Source of the DNA: UMGS1933 sp051891435
Lineage (GTDB): Bacteria; Bacillota; Clostridia; TANB77; CAG-508
Assembly: GCA_051891435.1 (NCBI GenBank)
Contig: JBJFFE010000069.1
Coordinates: 1 to 64,000 of the forward strand
Direction of reading: 5' to 3'
DNA length: 64,000 nt
Shown: positions 26,623 through 37,590 of the stretch, one piece after another
Layout of the letters: each line of letters begins with the position of its first letter
Position numbering within the stretch: the stretch's first letter is position 1
Translations under genes and position numbers: made by a program
Notes under the pieces: generated by a model
Database searches by the model: none
Told to the model about the DNA's origin: nothing
Seen by the model: only the letters and a program-made list of their open reading frames with translations

Positions 26623-29600
26623 ATGGGTACTAATTGGACGGAAAAACAAAAGCAAGCAATTTATGAAAAAGGAACTAATTTATTAATTGCAGCAGCAGCA
26701 CGGTAGTGGAAAAACAGCTGTGCTAGTAGAAAGAATTATAAATAAAATAACAAACGAAAATATTGATATAGATAAGCTTTTAATTGTGACTTTTACAAAT
26801 GCAGCAGCAACAGAAATGAGAGAACGTATATTAAAAGCAATTTATGAAAAATTAGAAAAAGAACCAGATAATAGTAATTTGCAAAGACAGATTTTGCTAT
26901 TAAATAAGGCAAACATATCTACAATACATGCCTTTTGCTTAGATGTAATAAAAAATAATTTTTATCAAACAGATATATCTCCTAATTTTAGATTAGCTAG
27001 TACTCCAGAAATAGAATTATTAAAAATGGAGGTTTTAGAAGAAGTTTTTGATAAATTGTATGAAGAAAAAAATAATGAATTTATCAATTTAGTAAATATT
27101 TATGGTGGATATAGAGATGACGAAGATTTAAAAGAGTTAATTTTAAAAATATATAAATTTATACGGAAGTAGTCCATTCCCAAAAGAATGGTTGGAAGAA
27201 CAAATAGAAAAGTTCAATTTAAAAGAACATTTGACAGAAGATTTTTCATGTACAGAATGGGGAAAGTTACTAATAAATAATGTAAAGGAAGAAATAACTG
27301 CTAGTATCAATAAATTAATAAATCTTAGTTTAAAATTAAAAAAAGAGAGTGAGTTAAGTAAATTTTATTTATGTATTTTAGATGATATAGATAAATTACA
27401 AGAAATATTAAATGAAAATACTTGGGATGGAATTTACGAAAAATTAAGTGATTTAAAATTTAAAACATGGCCAACAGATAAAAAAAATGTAATGGACTTA
27501 AAGGATAAAGCAAAAGAAATTAGAGATGGCATAAAAAAAGAAATAAATAAGTTTAAAGAAAAAATATTTATATATAACTCTAAACAGGCTAATGAAGATA
27601 TTTATGCAATGTATGAAATATTAACAGGAATTAAAAATGTTATTTTGACATTCATGGACGAATATCAAAAAGCTAAAAAAGAGAGAAATATTATAGATTT
27701 TAGCGATATAGAACATTATGCATTAAATATATTAGTAACAAAAGATGAAAATGAAAATTATATTCCTACAGAAACCGCAAAAAAATATCAAGAAAAATTT
27801 GAAGAAATAGCAATAGACGAATACCAAGATAGTAACTTAGTACAAGAATATATTTTAACTACGGTATCAAGAGGAAATAATATATTCATGGTGGGTGACG
27901 TTAAACAGAGTATATATAAATTTAGACAGGCAAGACCAGAATTATTTTTAGAAAAATATGAAAAATATTTAGAAAACATTAACCCAAATTGTGAAGGTAG
28001 AAAAATAAAATTATATGAAAATTTTAGAAGCAGAAAGAATATACTAGACCTTACCAATTTAATTTTTGAGAACATAATGAGTAAAGAGCTTGGAGATATA
28101 GAATATAATGAGGAGGAATTCTTAAATCAAGGTGCAGAATATGAAAAAATTCCTTTAAAAGTTGAAGCAGGAGGAAAGGCAGAACTACATATAATAGATA
28201 CATATGACGAAAATAATGATTCTGAAATATCAGCAGAAGAAGAAAACGAAATAGAAATAATAGATAATATAGAACTAGAAGCAAAATTTGTATCAGCAAA
28301 AATAAAAAGCATAATTGATAATGAGTTTTATGTATGGGATAAAAAGAAAGGATATAGAAAAGCTACTTTCAAAGACTTTGCCATATTACTTAGAAGTACA
28401 ACAGGGGTTGCTAATATATATGAAAAAGAATTAATGAAATTAGGAATACCAGTGTTCTGCGATACAGCAACAAACTATTTTGAAACAATAGAAATACAAA
28501 CAATAATGAATTTGTTAAAAGTGATAGATAATCCTAAAATAGATATACCTCTTGTTACAGTTTTAAGAAGCCCAATAATAGGTCTTACAGATAATGAATT
28601 AGTAGAAATAAGATTAGAAAGTAAAAATGCATGTTTTTTTGATGCACTTTGCTTAGCCAAAGAAAATTTAAATGAAGGAACATTAAAAAATAAAATAAAC
28701 AGATTTTTTGAGCTACTGGAAGATTTTCAGGAAAAACAAGAATATTTTAAATTAGATGAATTAATATGGGATATATATGAAAAAACAGGATATTACAATT
28801 ATGTTAGTTTAATGAACGATGGAGCTATAAAAACAGCTAACCTAAAAATGCTTTTCGAGAAAGCAAAAGATTATGAAGAAGGTAGTTTTAAAGGCTTATA
28901 TAACTTTATTAATTTTATTGATAGAATTAGTAAAAATGGCAGCGACATGGGTGCTCCCAAAATTATTGGAGAAAATGAAAATGTAGTAAGAATAATGAGT
29001 ATTCATAAAAGTAAAGGACTAGAATTCCCAATAGTATTTTTAAGCAGTACAGGCAAACAGTTTAATTTACAAGATTTAAACCAAAGTATTCTTCTTCATC
29101 AAGATATAGGTTTTGGACCTAAATATATAAATTATGAAAGAAAAATAGAGTATAATACTTTAGCAAAAGAAGCGATAAAAATAAAATCGAAAAACGAACT
29201 TCAGTCAGAAGAAATGAGACTTTTATATGTAGCGTTAACAAGAGCAAGAGAAAAAATAATAATAACAGGAATAGATAAAAATCTAAAAAAATCTCTAAAA
29301 GATAAAAAAGAACTATTAGAAGGAAACGACAAAAATAAAGGAATAAATAAATTTATTATTCAAAAAGCAAAATCATATTTGGACTGGCTAGAGTTTGTAA
29401 GTATATACGATAATAGGGCAAAAGACATTATAGATATATATGAGCATAAAAAAACTGAAATGAAAATATCAGAAGAAGAAAATAACAAACTAGAGTTAAA
29501 AATTGAGAAAGAAAATAAAACAGATGACCAAGTAGAAAAAATGCTAAATTGGAAATATCCAAAAATAGAGTTAACTAAAATAGAAGGTAAAAGTTCAGTA

Positions 29601-30197
29601 AGTAAAATATCAAAACAAGAGAAAGTAAAATATACAGTAGAGGATATTGTACCAGAATTTATAAAGGAAGCAGAAAAATCATTAACTGGCGCAGAATTTG
29701 GAACAACAGTACATTTGGTAATGCAAAAGTTAGATTTCAAAGAGGAATATGACTTAGAAAAAATAAATGCACTATTAGAAGAACTATTCGCAAAAAAAAT
29801 AATTTCTAACACACAAAAAGAAGCGGTTCCAAAAGAAAAAATTTTAAAATTCACACAATCAGAACTTTTCAAAGAATTAAAAAATGCTAAAGAAATACAT
29901 ACAGAAGAACCTTTTTATATAAATACACCAGTAAAAGAAATATATGATAACAACATAGAAGAAAATATATTAATACAAGGAATAATTGACTTATATTATA
30001 TAGACAAAGATGATAAATTGGTTGTGGTGGACTACAAAACAGATTATGTACCAGAAAATGACGAGAATTATCTAATAGAAAAATATAAAAATCAATTAGA
30101 ATTATATGCAAAAGCATTAAATCAGGCATTAAATAAAAAGGTTAGCAAAGTATATATTTATTCTACATATTTAAATAAAGTAATAGAAATCTGTTGA
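26623..30197 (+). CDS. addA: ATP-dependent helicase/nuclease AddA, recoded twice at CGG
   Basis: AddA is the UvrD-like helicase and RecB-type nuclease of the AddAB repair complex. Start at 26623 after GGAGGAAAG. The first CGG (26701-26703) is followed at once by TAG in zero frame; skipping C gives AAAAGSGKTAVLVERI, the Walker A motif. The second CGG (27164-27166) is also followed by TAG after one codon; skipping C gives FIGSSPFPKEWLEEQ. The rest has helicase motifs (AIDEYQDSN, VGDVKQSIYKFRQA, MSIHKSKGLEFPIVF, LLYVALTRA) and the nuclease motif VVVDYKTD near the end. With both shifts the product is 1190 residues, normal for AddA. No addB lies in the window. Confidence 0.94.
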
Positions 30198-30229
30198 AAA
30201 AATTAAAGATGAATGAGAGGAGAAAACAA

Positions 30230-31609
30230 ATGAGAATAAAATTAAAAAATAAAAATCAAGGGATAACTTTAATATCAATAATTATAACTATAGTATTAAT
30301 GTTAATATTAGCAAGTGTTGCAGTAAACGTTTCACTTGGGGGAGGACTATTTGACTATACTAGTAAAGCAAAATTTAGAACAGAAGTACTAAGTATAAAA
30401 GAGGAATTTCAACAAAAGACAGCAATTAATGGAGAAAATTTACCAGATGGAGATTTACAAACCGTGCTAGGAATAAAAAACGATTATCAAAACATGCTAA
30501 AAATAGAGAATCGGTAAATTAGTATATAGTGTGCAAAATACATCAGAAAAAAAACAAGCATGGCTTGAAGAATTAGGTATAAATAAAAGTGCTATAGATC
30601 AACAAAACATAATATGCCAAGAGAACCCAACTACATTTTATATAGTAGACGATACAAACAAATTAAAATATAGCGCAGAAAATATTGGCTCAATGTGGGA
30701 TTGGGCAACAAAAAAAGCATCAAATACATTTAAAAATTCAAATGGAGATGCTTATAAAACTACAATTATAATAGAAAACATAGATTTAAACTGTAGTGAA
30801 GAAAAACAATGGGTACCATATAGTTTAGATTCAGAAACATTTGATGGACAAAACCATACTATTAGTGGAATTTATATTAATAATGATAGTGATACAGGAG
30901 GACTATTTAAAAATGCAACCAATGCAACAATTAAAAATATAATAATAGAAAATGGATATATTTATACAACAAATGCTAATGGTGCTGGACTTGTGGGAAG
31001 ATGTAGTGGCATCGGAAATGTAAGCATAATAAATTGTGTTAATAAAGCAGAAGTTTATGGTAGTACAAATACTGGAGGAATTGTAGGATATATAATGAGA
31101 CCACAAGGAAACTGTATTATAGAAGGATGTGCTAATTTTGGGAAAATATCAAGTGCAAGTTATTGTGGAGGAATTGTAGGGAGAATACTTAATGAAACTC
31201 GGTACAGTAAGTATAAAAAATTGCTATAATTCTCAAATAATAACAGGTGCAGGCGGAAATGGCAATCGTGCTGGTGGAATTGTTGGAGTAGCAACTACTA
31301 CAAATGTTTCATTTATGAATTGCTATAATAATGGAACTGTTGTTAATGGAAAAGCTATTGGACGGAGAAAATTTAACAGATTGCTATTATTTAGAACAAA
31401 CATATAATGTAGCTACGACTAATGCAACAGCATTAACAAAAACACAGATGCAATCACAAGAGTTTATAACAATGTTAAATACAATAACAACTACCATAGT
31501 TGATGAAACAACAGGTGAGGAAAAAACAATAACAACTATGCAAAATGCTTGGGTGAAAGATAGTAAAAATATAAATAAAGGATACCCAATACTATCTTGG
31601 CAACAATAA
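30230..31609 (+). CDS. Pseudopilin-like surface protein with GLUG repeats, recoded three times at CGG
   Basis: The start at 30230 has a GAGGAG site. The N-terminus NQGITLISIIITIVLMLILA is a type IV pilin-like prepilin segment. The remaining part is Asn/Gly-rich with beta-helix GLUG-type repeats (GGLFKNATNATIKNI, GAGLVGRCSGIG, TGGIVGYI, AGGIVGVA). Three in-frame CGG codons occur (30512, 31200, 31363); the first is followed directly by TAA. Skipping C at each gives NGKLVYS, NETGTVSIKNCYNS and IGGENLTDCYY, in keeping with the repeats, and a 458-residue protein. It starts 32 bases after addA. The function is unknown; an adhesin or surface role is inferred. Confidence 0.85.
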
Positions 31610-31698
31610 AATTATTTTACAAAAATCGTTGATTTTTAAATTATTTTGATATATAATATCACACGGTAAAAAAAGAAAAAGAAAGAAGGTTTGTTTAT

Positions 31699-34338
31699 AT
31701 GAGCAAAAAATATGTTTACCTTTTTAAAGAAGGAAACGCAAATATGCGTGAATTGCTAGGTGGTAAAGGTGCTAACTTAGCAGAAATGACAAATTTAGGT
31801 TTACCAATCCCACAAGGTTTTACAGTGTCAACAGAAGCTTGTACAGAATATTATAAGGATGGTAAAACAATTAATGAAGAAATTCAAAGCCAAATTTTTG
31901 CAGCATTAAAAGAATTAGAAAAAATGCAAGGTAAAAAATTTGGAGATACTTCAGATCCATTATTAGTATCAGTAAGAAGTGGTGCTAGAGCATCAATGCC
32001 TGGTATGATGGATACAATATTAAACTTAGGTTTAAACGATGTAGCAGTTGAAGGATTTGCTGCAAAAACTGGAAACCCAAGATTCGCATATGACTCATAC
32101 AGAAGATTTATTCAAATGTATTCAGATGTTGTTATGGAAGTCCCAAAATCATTCTTTGAAAAAATTATTGATGAATTAAAAGCTGAAAAAGGTGTTCATT
32201 ATGATACAGAATTAACTGTAGATGATTTAAAAGAATTAGTAAAAAGATTTAAAGAAGTTTACAAAAATGCAATGAATGGACAAGAATTCCCACAAGACCC
32301 AACAGAACAATTAATGGGAGCTGTTAAAGCCGTATTTAGGAGTTGGGACAACCCAAGAGCAATTGTTTATAGAAGAATGAACGATATACCAGGAGATTGG
32401 GGAACAGCAGTTAACGTTCAAGCAATGGTATTTGGTAACATGGGAGAAACATCAGGAACAGGTGTTGCATTTACTCGTGACCCAGCTACAGGTGAAAAAG
32501 GTATATATGGTGAATATTTAATTAATGCACAAGGTGAAGACGTTGTTGCAGGTGTTAGAACACCACAACCTATAACAAAACTTGCTGAAGATTTACCAGA
32601 ATGCTATAAAGAATTCATGGAATTAGCAACAAAACTAGAAAACCATTATCGTGATATGCAAGATATGGAATTTACAATTCAAGAAGGAAAACTATATTTC
32701 TTACAAACAAGAAATGGAAAAAGAACAGCTCCAGCTGCTATAAAAATTGCTTGCGATTTAGTAGATGAGGGAATGATTACTCCTGAAGAAGCAGTTCTTA
32801 GAATAGAAGCAAAATCATTAGACCAATTATTACACCCAGTATTTGATAGCAAAGCTTTAAAAGAAGCAAAAGTAATTGGAACTGGATTAAATGCAGCTCC
32901 AGGTGCTGGTGCAGGTAAAGTAGTATTTACTGCAGAAGAAGCTAAAGAATTAGGAAAAGGTGGAAAAGGTGAAAGAGTAGTTCTAGTTCGTCTAGAAACA
33001 ACTCCAGAAGATATTGAAGGTATGGCTGCAGCTCAAGGTATACTTACAGTTCGTGGTGGACGTACATCACATGCAGCAGTTGTTGCTCGTGGTATGGGTG
33101 CTTGCTGTGTTGCAGGATGCGGAGATATCAAAATAAATGAAGAAAAAGAAGAATTTGAATTAGGTGGAAGAGTATTCCACAAAGGTGATTATATATCTAT
33201 AGATGGAACAACAGGAAACATTTATGGAGAAGATATCCCAACTCATGAAGCTGAAATTAGTGGAAACTTTGGAAGAATAATGGCATGGGCAGATAGCTTT
33301 AGACAATTAAAAGTTAGAACAAATGCTGACAACCCAAGAGACACTAAAAAAGCTGTTGAATTAGGAGCAGAAGGTATAGGATTATGTAGAACAGAGCACA
33401 TGTTCTTCGAAGAAGATAGAATACCAAAAATTAGAAAAATGATATTATCTGAAACAGTAGAAGCTCGTGAAGCTGCTTTAAATGAATTAATACCATTCCA
33501 AAAAGGTGACTTCAAAGCTATGTATAAAGAATTAAAAGGATTGCCAATGACAGTACGTTATTTAGATCCACCTCTACATGAATTCTTACCAACTGCTGAA
33601 GAAGATATCAAAGCATTAGCTGCAGATATGGGTGTAACAGTTGAACACTTAAAACAAAAATGTGCAGACTTACACGAATTCAACCCAATGATGGGACATC
33701 GTGGATGCCGTCTTGCTGTAACATATCCAGAAATAGCAAGAATGCAAACAAGAGCATTAATGGAAGCAGCAATTGAAGTTAAAGAAGAAGATGGATATGA
33801 TATAGTTCCTGAAATAATGATTCCATTAGTTGGTGAAAAGAAAGAATTAAAATTTGTTAAAGATATTGTTGTAGAAACAGCAGAACAAGTTAAAAAAGAA
33901 AAAGGCTCAGATATGGAATATCACATTGGTACAATGATTGAAATTCCTAGAGCTGCAATAACAGCTGATGAGATAGCAGAAGAAGCAGAATTCTTCTCAT
34001 TTGGAACAAATGACTTAACTCAAATGACATTTGGTTTCTCAAGAGATGATGCTGGTAAATTTTTAGGAGATTACTATGCTAATAAAATATATGAATCAGA
34101 TCCATTTGCTAAAATAGACCAAAATGGTGTTGGAAAATTAGTAAAAATGGCAGTTGAATTAGGAAGAAGTACAAGACCAAATATTAAACTTGGTATATGT
34201 GGTGAACACGGTGGAGAACCATCAAGTGTTGAATTCTGCCATAATGTTGGATTAACATATGTGTCATGCTCACCATTTAGAGTTCCAATTGCTCGTTTAG
34301 CAGCAGCACAAGCAGCAATTAAAAATCCAAGAGCATAA
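31699..34338 (+). CDS. ppdK: Pyruvate, phosphate dikinase
   Basis: PPDK interconverts pyruvate, ATP and Pi with PEP, AMP and PPi, a common energy step in anaerobes. The 879-residue product has an N-terminal ATP-grasp domain (LLGGKGANLAEM near 15-26; SVRSGARASMPGMMDT near 92-107), the phosphohistidine motif GGRTSHAAVVARGMG near 453-467 and the C-terminal PEP domain with FFSFGTNDLTQMTFGFSRDD and a GICGEHGG motif. Codons are those of a highly expressed gene and include CGT for Arg. It contains no CGG. A strong terminator follows. Confidence 0.98.
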   Translation: MSKKYVYLFKEGNANMRELLGGKGANLAEMTNLGLPIPQGFTVSTEACTEYYKDGKTINEEIQSQIFAALKELEKMQGKKFGDTSDPLLVSVRSGARASMPGMMDTILNLGLNDVAVEGFAAKTGNPRFAYDSYRRFIQMYSDVVMEVPKSFFEKIIDELKAEKGVHYDTELTVDDLKELVKRFKEVYKNAMNGQEFPQDPTEQLMGAVKAVFRSWDNPRAIVYRRMNDIPGDWGTAVNVQAMVFGNMGETSGTGVAFTRDPATGEKGIYGEYLINAQGEDVVAGVRTPQPITKLAEDLPECYKEFMELATKLENHYRDMQDMEFTIQEGKLYFLQTRNGKRTAPAAIKIACDLVDEGMITPEEAVLRIEAKSLDQLLHPVFDSKALKEAKVIGTGLNAAPGAGAGKVVFTAEEAKELGKGGKGERVVLVRLETTPEDIEGMAAAQGILTVRGGRTSHAAVVARGMGACCVAGCGDIKINEEKEEFELGGRVFHKGDYISIDGTTGNIYGEDIPTHEAEISGNFGRIMAWADSFRQLKVRTNADNPRDTKKAVELGAEGIGLCRTEHMFFEEDRIPKIRKMILSETVEAREAALNELIPFQKGDFKAMYKELKGLPMTVRYLDPPLHEFLPTAEEDIKALAADMGVTVEHLKQKCADLHEFNPMMGHRGCRLAVTYPEIARMQTRALMEAAIEVKEEDGYDIVPEIMIPLVGEKKELKFVKDIVVETAEQVKKEKGSDMEYHIGTMIEIPRAAITADEIAEEAEFFSFGTNDLTQMTFGFSRDDAGKFLGDYYANKIYESDPFAKIDQNGVGKLVKMAVELGRSTRPNIKLGICGEHGGEPSSVEFCHNVGLTYVSCSPFRVPIARLAAAQAAIKNPRA

Positions 34339-34358
34339 AACTACAATAGACTGTAAAT

Positions 34359-34390
34359 TGTAGAGGCAGGGTTACATCCCTGCCTACAAC
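34359..34390. repeat. GC-rich hairpin repeat after ppdK
   Basis: TGTAGAGGCAGG, a short loop and CCTGCCTACA form a nearly perfect inverted repeat of the TGTAGGGGCAGG type. Confidence 0.7.
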
Positions 34391-34406
34391 ATAGGTTCTT
34401 ATATAG

Positions 34407-34470
34407 AAGGACAGGTTATTTTTACATCTTTTTTTATAAAGGTGCATAAATAACCTGTCCTTATTTTTTA
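34407..34470 (+). terminator. Strong terminator after ppdK
   Basis: AAGGACAGGTTATTT pairs with AAATAACCTGTCCTT over a T-rich loop and is followed by ATTTTTT. Confidence 0.85.
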
Positions 34471-34496
34471 GAAAATCATACAAAAGGTAGGCTGAC
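34463..34496. repeat. 34-bp repeat, identical to 48081-48114
   Basis: The segment starting ATTTTTTAGAAAATCATACA and ending GGTAGGCTGAC recurs exactly at 48081-48114, where it forms the right arm of a long palindrome. No left arm is seen here, so this copy is partial. Confidence 0.8.
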
Positions 34497-34605
34497 TAAA
34501 AGCATTTACTGAACATTAACATATTATTTAAAAATTTCATAAAAACAGTTGATATTTTTCCTCATTTAATATAAAATTTACAAAAGAGAATGGAGGTAAT
34601 TTTTA

Positions 34606-35265
34606 TTGGTAACGTTTGATGATGTTAAAAATAATCCAGAAGTGCAAGAATTAATTGTTGGAGCGCAAAGGCAATTAAATGCATTAGGATATACGGAGCA
34701 TTCTATTAGACATGTTAGTATAGTCGCAAATAGAGCGGCTAAGATATTACAGGATTTAGGCTATGATGAACACAGAGTTGAATTGGCTAAAATAGCAGGC
34801 TTTTTACATGATATTGGAAACGGAGTAAACAGAGTAGACCATGCTCATAGTGGAGCAATCTTGGCTTATAATATTTTAAAAGATATGGGAATGGATTTAA
34901 AGGATAGAACAGAAATAATGTCTGCAATAGGAAATCATGATGAAGCAACTGGAACAGCAGTAAGCGATATATCGGCAGCACTAATTTTAGCAGATAAATC
35001 GGATGTTCATAGAGACAGGGTAGTTAATCCAAATAAAACATCTTTTGAAATACATGATAGAGTAAATTATGCTGTAACAAATACTAAATTAGAAATAGAT
35101 AAAGAAAATAGAAGAGTTATGCTTAACTTAAGCATAGATACAAATATTTGTCCAGTGCTTGATTATTTTGAAATATTTATGGAAAGAACAAGAATGAGTA
35201 AATATGCAGCCAAATATTTAAATATTTGGTTTGAATTAATAATAAATGATACAAGGTTATTATAG
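34606..35265 (+). CDS. HD-domain phosphohydrolase
   Basis: This 219-residue protein starts with TTG after GGAGGTAA. HD-family metal ligands are clear: HSIRHVSIV (about 26-34), FLHDIGNG (about 66-73), HAHSGAIL (about 79-86), IGNHDE (about 108-113) and ADKSDVHRDR (about 126-135). The substrate is unknown. The SecD-like gene starts 12 bases downstream, so the two are co-transcribed. Confidence 0.87.
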   Translation: MVTFDDVKNNPEVQELIVGAQRQLNALGYTEHSIRHVSIVANRAAKILQDLGYDEHRVELAKIAGFLHDIGNGVNRVDHAHSGAILAYNILKDMGMDLKDRTEIMSAIGNHDEATGTAVSDISAALILADKSDVHRDRVVNPNKTSFEIHDRVNYAVTNTKLEIDKENRRVMLNLSIDTNICPVLDYFEIFMERTRMSKYAAKYLNIWFELIINDTRLL

Positions 35266-35277
35266 GGAGGAATAAAA

Positions 35278-36654
35278 TTGAAAACATTAAAAAGAATTGA
35301 AATGGTAGCTATACTGCTATTTGTAGCAATAATAATATTTGCTTCATTTTTTGGAGTATATAAAAAAGAAGACTTTAGAACAGTAAATATAATAAAAGAT
35401 TATAAATTAGGAATGCAATTTACAAATACAGTAGTATTAAATTATAAACCAACAACAGAAGAAAAAGAAGTTATATATAATGCAGAGGGAGATGTAGTTA
35501 TAGATGATGGACAAACAGAATATACAGAGGAAAATGGATATACTGTAAAAAATGAGACAGTAAATAATGAACAAAATTTAACTAAAGAAAATTATAAATT
35601 AACTAAAAAAATATTAAAAAATAGGTTAAAAGGAATGAACGTAGGAGAATATGAATTAAAACTTAACGAAGAAACAGGAGAAATAACAATAACTCTACAA
35701 GATAATGATGATGTTCATGAAATAAGTGAACATTTGGGACAAAAAGGATTATTTAATGTAATAGATAAAGAAACAAAAATTAGCTTACTAGATTATAATG
35801 ATGTAAAATCTGCAAAAGCAGTTTATGGATCAAGCGATGAAACAGGAACTTCAACTACTGTATATTTACAAATTAATTTTAACAAAGATGGAGCAAAGAA
35901 ACTTGAAGAAATAAGTACAGTGTATGTAAAATCTGCTGAAGAACAAGAAAACGAAGAAGGAGAAAAGGAAGAAGTAGATACCACAAAATATGTAAGTGTA
36001 GTATTAGATGGACAAACATATAGCTCAACTTATTTTGGAGAAAAAATGTCTACAGGAGTTTTATATATCCCTATTGCAGAAGTAAAAAATAATGAAGATA
36101 TAGAAGGATATGTTAAAGAAATAAATAATATAGCTACTATAATAAATAATGAGGTTTTACCAATAGACTATGATTTTTCAGAAGAACATGTTGAAACAAA
36201 AATGACACAAAATATGATATTTATAGGTATTGCAATTCCAGTAATAATACTTGTAGCTGCATGTATAGTTTTGATTGTTAAATTTAAAGCAAAAGGATTT
36301 ATAACAACATTTTTACAAATAGGATATATAGCACTACTACTATTGGTTATAAGATACACAAATGTAGTAATAACAATAGAAGGAATTTTAGGAATAATAA
36401 TATCAGCCATCTTAAATTATATTTTAGTATATGCTATGTTAAGTAATTTAAAGAAAAAAGGACAGATAGAATGGAAGTTAATTGGAAAATTCGCATTAAG
36501 AACAATTATAGTGTATATACTTGCAGTAGTTCTTGCATTTAATTCGTTAACAAGAATAAATAGCTTTGGAATGGCTTTAGTTTGGGGAAGCTTCTGCTTA
36601 TATATTTACAATTTAGCTATAACAAGAAATGTTCTAAAAATGTTAAATAAATAA
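35278..36654 (+). CDS. SecD-like membrane protein (RND/SecDF family)
   Basis: The start is TTG after GGAGG. The 458-residue product has a first membrane segment (about 9-27), a long extracytoplasmic domain with the SecD-type INFNKDGAKKLEEIS (about 201-215) and LKNRLKGMNV, and five C-terminal membrane segments (about 308-448). This matches the SecD half of SecDF, which uses proton flow to help protein export. No SecF half follows, so it may act with a SecF elsewhere or be a paralogue. The exact role is uncertain. Confidence 0.75.
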   Translation: MKTLKRIEMVAILLFVAIIIFASFFGVYKKEDFRTVNIIKDYKLGMQFTNTVVLNYKPTTEEKEVIYNAEGDVVIDDGQTEYTEENGYTVKNETVNNEQNLTKENYKLTKKILKNRLKGMNVGEYELKLNEETGEITITLQDNDDVHEISEHLGQKGLFNVIDKETKISLLDYNDVKSAKAVYGSSDETGTSTTVYLQINFNKDGAKKLEEISTVYVKSAEEQENEEGEKEEVDTTKYVSVVLDGQTYSSTYFGEKMSTGVLYIPIAEVKNNEDIEGYVKEINNIATIINNEVLPIDYDFSEEHVETKMTQNMIFIGIAIPVIILVAACIVLIVKFKAKGFITTFLQIGYIALLLLVIRYTNVVITIEGILGIIISAILNYILVYAMLSNLKKKGQIEWKLIGKFALRTIIVYILAVVLAFNSLTRINSFGMALVWGSFCLYIYNLAITRNVLKMLNK

Positions 36655-36674
36655 TTATTGCTGAAACTGTAACG

Positions 36675-36720
36675 CAACAAAAAAACTCTTAATAAAATAA
36701 TATTAGGAGTTTTTTTGTTG
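36675..36720 (+). terminator. Terminator after the SecD-like gene
   Basis: CAACAAAAAAACTC pairs with GGAGTTTTTTTGTTG around an AT-rich loop. The 3' arm overlaps the ribosome-binding region of the next gene. Confidence 0.65.
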
Positions 36721-36732
36721 GAGATGATAAAA

Positions 36733-37050
36733 TTGAAAAATTGGATAAAAAAATTATATAGATCTAAAGAAAATATTACAAAAGAGGAAATGAAAGAAAT
36801 TTTGAACAATAATTCTAATGTTATATTATTAGATGTAAGAAGTCCACAAGAATTTGAAGAAGAACATTTAAGAGGAGCAATAAATATACCGACATACGAA
36901 TTATATACACAAGCCCTAAAAAAACTAAAAAATAAAGATGCAATTATTATAGCATATTGTACAGTAGGAGTAAGGAGCAAAAATGCAATTAATATTTTAA
37001 GAAAAATGGGGTATAAAAATTTGTACCATTTAGAGGGAGGAATAGGATAA
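36733..37050 (+). CDS. Single-domain rhodanese (sulfurtransferase)
   Basis: Rhodaneses transfer sulfane sulfur through a persulfide on a loop cysteine. The 105-residue product has VILLDVRSPQEFEEEHLRGA and the active-site loop AYCTVGVRS, then a C-terminal YHLEGGIG. I take the TTG at 36733, which follows GGAG with 9-base spacing. It lies between two hairpins and is probably its own unit. Confidence 0.88.
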   Translation: MKNWIKKLYRSKENITKEEMKEILNNNSNVILLDVRSPQEFEEEHLRGAINIPTYELYTQALKKLKNKDAIIIAYCTVGVRSKNAINILRKMGYKNLYHLEGGIG

Positions 37051-37091
37051 ATTACTAAAATTTTCAAAAAAATAGTTGTAAATTAAATTAT

Positions 37092-37129
37092 AAATTGATA
37101 TACTTAATATTGTAAGTATATCAATTTTT
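37092..37129 (+). terminator. Hairpin between rhodanese gene and asp23
   Basis: AATTGATATACTTA pairs with TAAGTATATCAATT and is followed by TTTTG. It ends the rhodanese transcript or attenuates the asp23 operon just downstream. Confidence 0.65.
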
Positions 37130-37151
37130 GTATCTAAGGAGGTATGTAAGA

Positions 37152-37586
37152 ATGGAAGAAGATAAAGAAATTCAAGAATTAGAAAGTGAAGAAATAACAA
37201 CTACAGATAATGCAGATATTAAAATATCAAATGAAGTTGTTGCATCTATTGCTGGAGTCGCTGTATCAGAGGTACAAGGTGTTTATAGTATGGCAGGAGG
37301 ATTGGCAGGAGGAATATCAGAGGTTTTTAGTGGTAAAAAGAATTTATCAAAAGGAATTAAGGTAGAAGTTGGAGAAAAAGAAACTAAAATAGATGTTAAT
37401 ATAATAGTTGAATATGGTGTAAGAATACCAGATGTCGCTTTTGAAATCCAAAGAAGAGTAAAAAAGGCAGTTGAGACAATGACTGGACTTAAAGTTTCAG
37501 GTGTAAATATTCATGTACAAGGAATAAAAACAAATACACAAGAAAATAAAGAAAAAGAAGAGGAAGAAGAGGAAGAAGAGGAGTAA
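37152..37586 (+). CDS. Asp23/Gls24 family envelope stress protein
   Basis: Asp23-family proteins sit at the membrane through AmaP and relate to cell-envelope stress. The 144-residue product has ISNEVVASIAGVAVSEVQGV (about 29-48), IVEYGVRIPDVAFEIQRRV (about 89-107) and an acidic Glu-rich tail. The ATG at 37152 fits the AAGGAGGTATGTAAG leader. An amaP-like gene and a DUF2273 gene follow directly, the usual partners. Confidence 0.93.
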   Translation: MEEDKEIQELESEEITTTDNADIKISNEVVASIAGVAVSEVQGVYSMAGGLAGGISEVFSGKKNLSKGIKVEVGEKETKIDVNIIVEYGVRIPDVAFEIQRRVKKAVETMTGLKVSGVNIHVQGIKTNTQENKEKEEEEEEEEE

Positions 37587-37590
37587 AAAA

